The notes under the pieces: generated by a model | Database searches by the model: none | Told to the model about the DNA's origin: nothing | What the model saw: the letters and a program-made list of their open reading frames with translations, nothing else | Shown here: one piece after another, positions 1-8,600 of the stretch | Layout of the letters: each line of letters starts with the position of its first letter | Numbering within the stretch: the stretch's first letter is position 1 | Assembly: GCF_001673155.1 (NCBI RefSeq) | Contig: NZ_LZLE01000047.1 | Span: forward strand, 1-34,237 | DNA from: Mycobacterium sp. 1423905.2 | GTDB taxonomy: Bacteria > Actinomycetota > Actinomycetes > Mycobacteriales > Mycobacteriaceae | Direction of reading: 5' to 3' | DNA: 34,237 nt | Translations under genes and position numbers: made by a program

Positions 1-1
1 C

Positions 2-151
2 CAGAAACGGCAAGGCATGCGCATCGACTTCATTCTGGCCTCACCGGCGCTGGCCGCCCGGGTGCTCGACGCGCGGATCGACCGGGAAGAACGCAAAGGC
101 AAAGCCCCGAGTGATCACGCGCCGGTGGTAGTTGATGTGAAAATCGTGTGA
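2..151 (+). CDS. xthA: Exodeoxyribonuclease III, 3' end only (partial)
   Basis: Only the last 49 codons are inside the window; the gene enters from the left edge. The frame reads QKRQGMRIDFILASPALAA and later APSDHAPVVVD before a TGA. The SDHAP motif holds the conserved C-terminal Asp-His of the exonuclease III/AP endonuclease family, which cuts DNA 5' of abasic sites in base excision repair. The MRIDFIL segment before it is also typical of this fold. The following small membrane protein gene and ctpH are the same neighbours xthA has in M. tuberculosis (recalled), which supports the name. The remainder of the enzyme, including the metal-binding Glu, cannot be judged. Confidence 0.9.
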   Translation, partial: QKRQGMRIDFILASPALAARVLDARIDREERKGKAPSDHAPVVVDVKIV

Positions 152-351
152 CTTCAGTTTTCGTCCCCTGTGCGTGGGTCGAGTGCGCCGATCGCCCAAG
201 ATTCTCGTTGTCCGCGCGTCGGTGAAGTGGCAGGCTTGCCCCAGAGATGCTGACAGACAGATCCGTTTCGCGCTGTTAACCATGGGTTCAATGGGTATAC
301 ACCTAGCACCACCAAGGTTCTGAGCGAAGCGGTCGAGACCAGGGAGTCATC

Positions 352-789
352 ATGAGTGTCATCGGCGGAGCCGTCCGCAATGTCGGTCGAACGGTGAATC
401 GCGCCGCGACGGCCACCACGGCAGCCGCGGGTGCTGTCGGTGGCGCTGCGGTCAACGGTGTGGTGGGGGGTGTCAAGGGTGCCGCGGACGGCATTCAGCG
501 CGGCATCGGCACGGGCAGCAAATCCACTCCCGCAGCGGCATTGGCGATCGGTGCGATCGGCGCCGCCGGCCTGGTCGAGTGGCCGATCCTGCTGGCCGTC
601 GGTGGCGGCGCCTTGTTGCTGCGACGCCTCAACCAAAACGCCGACGCTGCTGCGCCGGCGAAGGCAACGCTGAGTTCGGTGCCCGACGCCGAGCCCGAGA
701 AGGCAGCGCCGCAGAAGGCGCCCAGGAAGGCAGCCAAGAAGACGACGGGCCGCCGAGCGGGCACAACCGAGCTGCGCAGCACCAAATAA
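352..789 (+). CDS. Small Gly/Ala-rich membrane protein (Rv0426c-like)
   Basis: 145 residues, ATG start with AGGGAG seven bases upstream. Residues 1-58 are rich in Gly and Ala in glycine-zipper style spacing (GAVGGAAVNGVVGGVKGAA). A hydrophobic segment lies at about 62-90 and contains VEWPILLAV. The tail (about 100-145) is charged and Lys/Ala/Arg-rich, resembling a flexible basic tail. It ends nine bases before ctpH and is probably co-transcribed with it. Function is not known. Its central segment resembles that of the 91-residue protein on the other side of ctpH. By analogy with the PacL (DUF1490) partners of other mycobacterial P-type ATPases it could assist CtpH, but it is not recognisably DUF1490, so this is inference only. 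Confidence 0.8.
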   Translation: MSVIGGAVRNVGRTVNRAATATTAAAGAVGGAAVNGVVGGVKGAADGIQRGIGTGSKSTPAAALAIGAIGAAGLVEWPILLAVGGGALLLRRLNQNADAAAPAKATLSSVPDAEPEKAAPQKAPRKAAKKTTGRRAGTTELRSTK

Positions 790-798
790 CGGGGAGCG

Positions 799-3700
799 AT
801 GCAACGCCCCTTGACCATTGCCACATCGTTAAGACGGTCGCTACAGGGCGGCTTAAACATCGCCGCCATCCCACTGCGCGAAGGCGTGCGGGCGCTGACC
901 GCCGACCTCTCGGTAGAGACGTTCAGTCGTCATTGTTGGCGCGGCGCGAACCGGGCATGGATCGAGGTGCGCGGCCTCGACGGCCCCGACGGGTCCCGGC
1001 TCGGGGACCTTGTCGTCGAGGCGCTGAGCGGCCACCCCGGGGTTACGTCGGTCAACGTGAATCGGCCCCTGTCGCGGGTCGTGGTCCATCTCGACGATCG
1101 GGACACCTCCCTGCGTGACCTGTGCCGGGTGGTCGAAAGCACGGAAAAGCGTTGTCAGGCAAGGCAAGGAGCTACGCCGACCAGCCTGCCCGGCGACGGC
1201 GCGGTGCTCGCATCCAGGGCTGTGACGGTAGCCGCCAACGCGGCGGGATTGGGGATAGCGGTCACCGGCCGAGCGCTGAACTGGCCGCGATTGCCGATCA
1301 GCGTGCTCGCCGGAATGGCAGCGGTGGACTACCAGCCGCGGCTGCGCCGCCTACTCGAGGACAGCATCGGCGGGCCGGCGACCGATACGGTGCTCACGCT
1401 GGCGGTGGCCGCCGCCGAAACCCTCGCGCAAGCGCCGGCATCACTGTCGGTCGGTTTGGTCATGCAGTCTCTGAAAGCCGCGGAATCCCGGGCCGAGGCC
1501 CGCGCCTGGTACCGGCACGAACCCGAGTTGGCCCGGCACGCCGAAGCGCCGGCAGCGCCGTGGACCCGCACCCCGCCCGCCGCGCGCACCGTCGAACGCA
1601 ACGCCGGCCGGTTCGGCCTGATTCAGGCGGTGAGCGCCGGTCTGGTCGGCCTCGGCACCCGCGACGTCAACGCCGCCGCCACTGCGGCACTGGTCGCCAC
1701 CCCGAGGGCCACCCGGACAACGCCGGAAGCGTTCGCCGCGGCGCTGGGCCGGGACCTGGCCGACCGGCATGCCGTGCTGCCGTTGCGACCCGACGGCCTG
1801 CGCCGGCTGGACACGATCGATGCCATCGTCATCGATCCGCGGGTGTTGTGCACCGACAGCTTGCGGGTGGCCCGCATCCGCGGCGCCGACGAGGACGAGC
1901 TGTCGGCGGCTTGGAACCGCGCGCAACTGATGCTGGAAAAGAGCGGTTTAAGGCCGGGCTGGCATCCGGTACCGGGGATTTCGCCCACCGGACCGGACGC
2001 CGAAGTCCAAGCCCTTTTCCGGTACGCACACGACCCGTTGGCCTCGGCCGTGGTCGCCGAGGCACACCGCACCGGAGCGGATCTGGTGTCGGTCGACGTC
2101 GAATCCTTGGGTGAGCTACGGCCCGCTTTCGACGAGGTGCGGCCGGTGACCAACGACTCCGACCAGTCCGTCGACGACGCCCTGGCCCGCGCGGTGACCG
2201 ACCTCAAACAGGCGGGGCGCACGGTCGCGGTGCTGTCCACCGTTGCAGCACAAGCTATTTCGACCGCTGACATCGCGCTCGGTGTGCTGCCGCACGGGGA
2301 CTCCACCCCGCCGCCTTGGTACGCCGACCTGCTGCTGCCCGATCTTGCCGCCGCCTGGCGCGTCATGCTGGCCCTGCCCGCGGCCCGCGCCGCCCGCCGA
2401 CGCGGCGTCGAAATATCCGGCGGCGCATCGGCTTTGGGCGCACTGCTGATGCTGCCAGGGGTGCGGGGGCTGGGCCCCGGACCCGTCACCACCGGCGCGG
2501 CGGCGGGAATGATGTCGGGCTATTCCCTGGCGCGAAAGGTCGTCGGTACGCCCCTCCCGCGGCCGGCGGCATTCCACGAGTGGCACGCGATGTCGGTGGA
2601 GCAAGTCCGCAACGTGCTGCCGTCGCCGCACGAACAGCAGGCCCTGGCGCCGCAGCGCGCGACGCTAGCCAGCCGGGCGTTGGCCGGCGGGGTGGGCACG
2701 GCCAAGCGGGGCGCGCAGCTCACCGCGCCGCCCATCCAAGCCGTGGGCAAACTGTTCGGCGCAGTGCGCGCGGAGTTGTCCGATCCGTTGACCCCCATGT
2801 TGGCCCTCGGTGCGACCGCCAGCGCGGTGCTGGGGTCACCCGTCGACGCGGTCATGGTCGGCTCGGTGCTGACCGGCAATTCCATCCTGGCGGCCACCCA
2901 GCGACTGCGGGCCGAGAGCCGACTCAATCGTCTTCTCGCACAGCAGATTCCGCCGGCGCGCAGGGTGGTGATCGGGCCGGACGGAGCGCGGCGGTATGAG
3001 GAGGTGGTCGCCGAGCAGCTGCAGCCCGGCGATGTCATCGAGGTGCGGACCCACGAGGTGGTACCCGCCGACGCCCGCGTCATGGAAGAGGTCGACGTCG
3101 AGGTCGACGAGTCGGCGCTGACCGGCGAATCGCTGTCGGTGACCAAGCAGGTCGAGGCCACGCCGGGTGCCGACCTGGCCGACCGGCGCTGCATGCTCTA
3201 CGCCGGCACCACACTGGTCGCGGGCACCGCGGTGGCGGTGGTGACCGCGGTCGGCGCCGACACCCAGGAACGCCGCGCCGCCGATCTGGTGTCCGGCGAC
3301 GTCTCCTCCGTCGGCCTGCAGCATCAACTGAGTCAGCTGACCAACCAGGCCTGGCCGGTCAGCATGACCGGCGGCGCACTGGTCACCGGGCTGGGGTTGT
3401 TGCGCCGCCAGGGGCTGCGTCAGGCGGTGGCGAGCGGTATCGCGGTCACGGTGGCCGCGGTGCCCGAAGGCATGCCGCTGGTGGCGACCCTGGCCCAGCA
3501 GGCCTCGGCGCGGCGCCTCAGCCAGTTCGGCGCCCTGGTGCGCGTGCCACGTTCGGTCGAGGCCCTCGGCCGGGTCGACATGGTCTGCTTCGACAAGACC
3601 GGGACGCTGAGCGAGAACCGCTTGCGGGTGGCGCAGGTGCAGCCCGCGCCGGGCCACTCGGCCGACGAGGTGCTGCGGTGCGCCGCGCACGCCGCCCCGC

Positions 3701-5274
3701 CGTCCAACGGCGGCCCGCAGATCCACGCCACCGACGTCGCGATCGTCGAAGCGGCCGAGGCCAACGGTTCCGGTCCTGGCGCAGGACCGGTGGCCCACTT
3801 ACCGTTCCGCTCCGGCAGGTCGCTCTCGGCGTCGGTGACCGGCACCGAATTGACCGTCAAAGGCGCCCCGGAGGTGGTGCTGCCGGCCTGCGGCGACGAC
3901 GGTTCCCGCACGGGTGACACGGTGCACGAATTGGCCGCCGGCGGACTGCGCGTCATCGCGGTGGCAAAGCGCCGGCTCGACGAGCAGCTGGTCCAGTCGG
4001 TGCGCGACGACCCCGACACCGTCGCGGACTTCTGCCACGACGGGTTGACGTTGGTCGGATTCCTCGGTCTGTCCGACACCCCGCGCGCCGCGGCGGCCGG
4101 TCTGCTCGCCGACCTGCGCGCCCACCAACTGGACGTGCGGCTGATCACCGGTGATCACCCGATCACCGCGGCGGCCATCGCCCGCGAGTTGGGCGTGCCG
4201 GTGGGCACCGACCAGATCATCAGCGGCGCCGAGTGGGACGCCCTGTCGCGCAAGGACCAGGAGAATGCGGTCGCCGAGCGGACGATCTTCGCGCGCATGA
4301 CACCGGAGAACAAGGTGCAAATCGTCCAGACGCTAGAACGCAGTGGCCGCGTCTGCGCCATGGTCGGCGACGGCTCCAACGACGCTGCGGCGATCCGCGC
4401 CGCCACAGTCGGCATCGGGGTGGTGGCCCACGGTAGCGACCCGGCCCAGGTCGCCGCCGACGTGGTGCTGGTCGACGGGCGTATCGAATCGCTGCTGCCG
4501 TCGATCCTGGAAGGGCGCCAGCTCTGGCAGCGGGTGCAGGCGGCGGTGTCGGTGCTACTCGGCGGCAACGCCGGAGAAGTGGCCTTCGCGATCATCGGCA
4601 GCGCGGTCACCGGCGTCTCTCCGCTGAACACCCGCCAATTGCTGCTGGTCAACATGCTCACCGACGCGTTACCCGCGGCCGCGCTGGCGGTCAGCAAGCC
4701 CAGCGATCCGCGCAGTTCCGGTGCCCGCGGCCCGGACGAGCGGGCGCTGTGGCGGGCGGTCGGTATCCGGGGTGCGACGACGGCCGCGGCGGCCACGGCG
4801 GCTTGGACCATGGCCGGCGTCACCGGGTTGCCCCGACGCGCGTCGACCGTTGCGCTGGTGGCGCTGGTCTCGGCGCAGCTGGGTCAGACGCTGCTGGACT
4901 CGCGCGACTGGCTGGTGGTGTTCACCGCGGCCGGGTCGCTGGCCGCGATGGGCACCCTGATCAGCATTCCGCTGATCAGCCAGTTGCTCGGCTGTACGCC
5001 GATCGGGCCGGTCGGGTGGGCTCAGGCCCTGGGGTCGGCTGGCGCCGCGACCGTCGCGGTGGCGGTACTGAACCGCGTTCTGGAAAGTCGGGACCAAGCG
5101 AGTCGGCAACTACCTGAGTTGGGTACTCCCTCGGATCAGGCTTCACAATCTCCACCACCCCAGCGCGCCACAACAGCGCGTAGAGCTCCCTCAACGGCAC
5201 GCTCAGCAAAGCGGCAAACGACGAAACTAGCGGGTCAGCCGGGGCGTCGGTCGTCGACATATTCCCGACGGTGA
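799..5274 (+). CDS. ctpH: P-type cation-transporting ATPase CtpH, with degenerate N-terminal half
   Basis: 1491 residues; ATG preceded by GGGGAG. The C-terminal half is a complete P-type ATPase: actuator motif TGES (775-778), membrane motif VPEGMPL (888-894), phosphorylation motif DKTGT with D932, ITGD, and the hinge motif GDGSNDAAA around D1191. Residues 53-118 look like a heavy-metal-associated (HMA) fold without its Cys pair (SGHPGVTSVNVNR). Residues about 340-560 look like a broken copy of the P domain: VIDPRVL replaces FDKTGTL (D346), and ADIALGV (490-496) corresponds to ATVGIGV. The PEGMP signature resembles Ca2+-type rather than heavy-metal pumps; the transported ion cannot be read from sequence. 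The last ~60 residues are Gln/Arg/Pro/Thr-rich with codon use unlike the rest of the gene (see the opposite-strand ORF). It is flanked by two related small membrane proteins. Confidence 0.93.
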   Translation: MQRPLTIATSLRRSLQGGLNIAAIPLREGVRALTADLSVETFSRHCWRGANRAWIEVRGLDGPDGSRLGDLVVEALSGHPGVTSVNVNRPLSRVVVHLDDRDTSLRDLCRVVESTEKRCQARQGATPTSLPGDGAVLASRAVTVAANAAGLGIAVTGRALNWPRLPISVLAGMAAVDYQPRLRRLLEDSIGGPATDTVLTLAVAAAETLAQAPASLSVGLVMQSLKAAESRAEARAWYRHEPELARHAEAPAAPWTRTPPAARTVERNAGRFGLIQAVSAGLVGLGTRDVNAAATAALVATPRATRTTPEAFAAALGRDLADRHAVLPLRPDGLRRLDTIDAIVIDPRVLCTDSLRVARIRGADEDELSAAWNRAQLMLEKSGLRPGWHPVPGISPTGPDAEVQALFRYAHDPLASAVVAEAHRTGADLVSVDVESLGELRPAFDEVRPVTNDSDQSVDDALARAVTDLKQAGRTVAVLSTVAAQAISTADIALGVLPHGDSTPPPWYADLLLPDLAAAWRVMLALPAARAARRRGVEISGGASALGALLMLPGVRGLGPGPVTTGAAAGMMSGYSLARKVVGTPLPRPAAFHEWHAMSVEQVRNVLPSPHEQQALAPQRATLASRALAGGVGTAKRGAQLTAPPIQAVGKLFGAVRAELSDPLTPMLALGATASAVLGSPVDAVMVGSVLTGNSILAATQRLRAESRLNRLLAQQIPPARRVVIGPDGARRYEEVVAEQLQPGDVIEVRTHEVVPADARVMEEVDVEVDESALTGESLSVTKQVEATPGADLADRRCMLYAGTTLVAGTAVAVVTAVGADTQERRAADLVSGDVSSVGLQHQLSQLTNQAWPVSMTGGALVTGLGLLRRQGLRQAVASGIAVTVAAVPEGMPLVATLAQQASARRLSQFGALVRVPRSVEALGRVDMVCFDKTGTLSENRLRVAQVQPAPGHSADEVLRCAAHAAPPSNGGPQIHATDVAIVEAAEANGSGPGAGPVAHLPFRSGRSLSASVTGTELTVKGAPEVVLPACGDDGSRTGDTVHELAAGGLRVIAVAKRRLDEQLVQSVRDDPDTVADFCHDGLTLVGFLGLSDTPRAAAAGLLADLRAHQLDVRLITGDHPITAAAIARELGVPVGTDQIISGAEWDALSRKDQENAVAERTIFARMTPENKVQIVQTLERSGRVCAMVGDGSNDAAAIRAATVGIGVVAHGSDPAQVAADVVLVDGRIESLLPSILEGRQLWQRVQAAVSVLLGGNAGEVAFAIIGSAVTGVSPLNTRQLLLVNMLTDALPAAALAVSKPSDPRSSGARGPDERALWRAVGIRGATTAAAATAAWTMAGVTGLPRRASTVALVALVSAQLGQTLLDSRDWLVVFTAAGSLAAMGTLISIPLISQLLGCTPIGPVGWAQALGSAGAATVAVAVLNRVLESRDQASRQLPELGTPSDQASQSPPPQRATTARRAPSTARSAKRQTTKLAGQPGRRSSTYSRR
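4976..5260 (-). CDS. Possible small ORF antisense to the 3' end of ctpH
   Basis: 94 codons from ATG at 5260 (a further in-frame ATG lies at 5320). The first ~60 residues read like a folded protein (AALLSVPLRELYALLWRAG, then VEIVKPDPREYPTQVVADSL), while the ctpH frame over the same bases gives a low-complexity Gln/Arg/Pro tail using AGA, TCA and ACA codons that are rare elsewhere in the window. Third-position G+C looks higher in this frame over about 5090-5260 than in the ctpH frame. Upstream, CGGGAAT is only a weak ribosome site. The remaining ~35 residues are Pro/Arg-rich and overlap well-conserved ctpH, so the real end is doubtful. No family recognised. It may be a genuine short gene or a chance open frame. 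Confidence 0.3.
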   Translation of the reverse strand: MSTTDAPADPLVSSFAALLSVPLRELYALLWRAGVVEIVKPDPREYPTQVVADSLGPDFPERGSVPPPRRSRRQPTPGPEPTRPARSAYSRATG

Positions 5275-5323
5275 CGGCTTCATCCGGCAGGACGGCAAAC
5301 CCGACATTACTGAAAGGCAAACG

Positions 5324-5599
5324 ATGGCCGAAAAGAAGAAGCGGCAGGCAACGTCCCAGCGTGAGGCGGTGGAGAAAATCCGCGCGGGGGAGACATTCGC
5401 GGTGAATCTACCGGTGGTGGGTCAGGTGAGCATTCCCCGGCCCGACCAACTTGCCTACTACGGCGGCCTGGCCGCCCTCGCCGTCTTCGAGCTCATCGAC
5501 TGGCCGGTCGCCCTGGTCATCGCCGCCGGACACGTCATGGCCAGCAATCATCACAACAAATTGCTGGAAGAGTTCGGCGAGGCGATGGAGGAGGTGTAG
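5324..5599 (+). CDS. Small membrane-associated protein (Rv0424c-like)
   Basis: 91 residues; ATG preceded by AAAGG. The N-terminus is charged (MAEKKKRQATSQREAVEKIR), followed by a predicted beta-like stretch (FAVNLPVVGQVSIPRP) and a hydrophobic segment at about 43-70 containing LIDWPVALVIAAG. The C-terminus contains H70, H76 and H77 followed by acidic residues (LEEFGEAMEE), which could bind a metal. It follows ctpH by 49 bases in the same direction. The IDWPVAL segment parallels VEWPILL in the 145-residue protein upstream of ctpH. No biochemical function is known to me; a CtpH partner role is inference from position and the shared segment. It is followed by the convergent kinase-phosphatase gene, with 10 bases between the stops. 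Confidence 0.8.
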   Translation: MAEKKKRQATSQREAVEKIRAGETFAVNLPVVGQVSIPRPDQLAYYGGLAALAVFELIDWPVALVIAAGHVMASNHHNKLLEEFGEAMEEV

Positions 5600-5609
5600 C
5601 CCGCGGCGG

Positions 5610-8600
5610 CTAGCGCAGCGCCTTGTCGAACTGCAGCGTCACCCGGGTGCCGTCGGGACTGCGGATCGTGTCGACCTGATCGGCGAGCCGGCTGATGATT
5701 GTCAAACCCCGGCCCCGGCGCCGGCTGCGCAGGCTCGCCGACGAATCGCCCACCCAGCGACCCACATCGCTGACCGTGACCGTGACCGCGTCGACGGCGA
5801 GGAACGCCTCGACCGAGACGGTCTTGCCGGCATCACAGTGGCTGCCGTGTTCGATGGCGTTGGTCACCGCTTCGCCGGTCGCCAGCAGGATGTCCTGTTG
5901 GCGATCCGGCTGGACCCCTAGCGCGTCCAGCCAGCCGTGCAGTCGCTGACGATTGGTGGGGATGCTGGCGATCACCGCGGGCATCACCTCGACGAAGCTG
6001 CGCGGGCCGGCATGGCTGGGACGCAGCGCCAACACCACGACGTCGTCACGGAAACCTCCCGAGGGCCGCATCCGGTGCAGCAGCTCGTCGCAGACCGACT
6101 CGACCGGCAGGTCAGCGCATCCGACAGCGGCGGCCTGAAGCCGGGCAAAGCCCTGACCGAGGGTTTCTCCGGCACGTTCGATGAGCCCGTCGGTGTACAG
6201 CACCAGCAGGCCGCCCACTGGTAATCCGACCCGCGCCGTGGTCGGTTCTGGTGACGCGGGATTTGGGCCGCCCGCCCCGGAGGCCACCGGCCGACGCCGA
6301 CCGGTCCTGAGGAAGACGGGCGGACCGTCGGCGGGCACCAGCAGCGGATAGGGATGTCCGGCGCAAATGTAGCTGAAGTCGGCGGTGCCGGCTTCCACCT
6401 CGAGCAGGCCGTAGGTGACCGTCGCGCCCCGGGCGCCCGGCACCGTCGCCGCGTAGGTGTCCAGGGCGTGCACGACCGCGTCGGGATCGGCTTCGGTCAG
6501 CGCCGTGGCGGCCACCCCGGCACGCAGCTTGCTCATCACGATCGCCGCGGGTAACCCGTGGCCCACCACATCACCGACCGAAACACCCAGCCGGCCCGAG
6601 CGATCCAGCGGAGCGACCAAATACCAGTCCCCGCCGACGCGCATCGCTTCGCCGGCGGGCTGATAGACCGCGGCGACCACCGCGGCCGTCGAGCGCCGGT
6701 CCAGGTCGAGCAGATGCTCCTGGAAGTCGACGGCGATGCGGTGTTCGCGGGCGGTGCTGCGGATGCGGTCCAGGGCCACTTCGGTCACGTCGGCGGCCCG
6801 GGCGAACCGGTCCAGCTCGGCGGTTTCGAAGCGCCGCGGCATCCCCCACAGCAGCGCCATGACCCCGATGACCTGACCTCGGCGACCGCGCAACGGGTGC
6901 ATGACGAACGCGCGCACGTTCTCCGCCGCGTCGCGCACGGAATGGTGGTAGCGAGGCGGCAGAGCGAAAGTGTCGCCGGCGATCATCGGTTCGCCCTTGC
7001 TGATCACGTCCACGGCGGCCAGCGGGGCGCCCATCGTGGCGACGTAATAGCGGTCGCGCAACTCGGTAGGAAGGTCACCGCCGTATTCGAATCGGACGGT
7101 GACGCCGTCGTCGTCGAGCATCCCGATCGAGGCCGCATTGGCATCACAGATGCCCAACAGTGCCGCCAGAATCGCCTCCAGGCTGTCGCTGCCCTGCAAC
7201 TTGCCGTCAAGGTCGGCGGCCAGGCGAAATTCGGCTTCCCGCAGCTGCTGGCCGGCGCGCTCGCGCTCCGCCGCGGACAGTCTCGCCGAGAGCCGGTCGA
7301 CGAGCTCCTGGGACCGGAACGGCTTGGGCAGGTAGTCGTCGGCCCCGCCGGCATAGCCTTCGCTGACGGCCTCGGTGCCGGCGCGCGCGGACAGCATCAC
7401 GATTGGGGTGGCGGCCAATTCGGGGTCGGCCCGGATGGCCGTGACGAAGTCGAACCCGTCCAGCCGGGGCATCATCACATCGGTGACGATCGCGTCCGGA
7501 CGCAGGTCGCGGGCGGCGTTCAGGGCGGTCTCCCCGTCCCCCACCAGGACGGTGTCCCAATGCCGCGACAGCACCAGCTCGAGGTGGGCCCGCATGTCGG
7601 CGTTGTCGTCGGCCACCAGAACCAGCTGACGACTTCTCGTCGCCGGTGGCTGCGAACGCCCGAGCGGCGGGGACACCCATTGGTTGGCCTCGACCAGGTA
7701 GGGGTTGTCCAGCAGGTTCGCCACGGAGTGATCGACCGGTACGCCGTCGCGCGACTTGGGCAGCCGGATCGATACCACCGTGCCGACGTCGAGTTCGCTG
7801 GTGATCTCGACGGTGCCGTGCTGCAACTCGACGAGCCCGCGCACCAGCGACAGCCCGATGCCGGTGCCTTCCACACTGCGCCCGCGGGCGTTGTCGGCGC
7901 GGTAGAAGCGTTCGAAGAGCCGGTCGAGGTCCTGCTCGGCGATGCCGACGCCGGTGTCGCGGACCCTGACCAGGCAGTTGGCCGGGTCGGCGCTGACATG
8001 GACCGAAATGGTGCCCCGCAGTGTGTATTTCACCGCGTTCGACAACAGGTTGAGCATGATCGTTTCCCACATCGCCGGGTCGACGTCGGCGAGCACGGAT
8101 TGGCAATCCAGGGTGAGCTCCAGCCCGGCGCGCTGGCACAGCTCGGTGAACGACGACGCGATGTGGGCGGTGAGCCCGCCGACATCGATACACCGCAGCT
8201 TCGGTGCCGCACGACCGGCCTCGATGCGGGAGAAGTCCAGCAGCGAGTCGACCAAGCGCAGCAGCCGCCCCGCGTTGCGCCGAGCTGCACCGAGGCGGTG
8301 GGCGAGCACGTCGTCCACCCCTTCCTCGGCCAGGGCGTCGTCGAGGGGTCCCATCAGCAAAGTCAGCGGAGTGCGGAATTCGTGGCTGACATTGGTCAGG
8401 AACGCGGTCTTGGCCCGGTCCAGTTCGGCCAATGCGTCGGCGCGTGCCCGCTGTTGGGCGTAAGAGACCGCGGCCGCCAACGCCGAGGAGAGCTGGTCGG
8501 CCAGCAGTTGGCAGAAGCCCGCGTACTGATCGTCCAGCGCGCACAGCGGATTCACGCCCAGCACCAGAGCGCCGGTGGTGTCGGCCTCCCCCAGCGGCAA

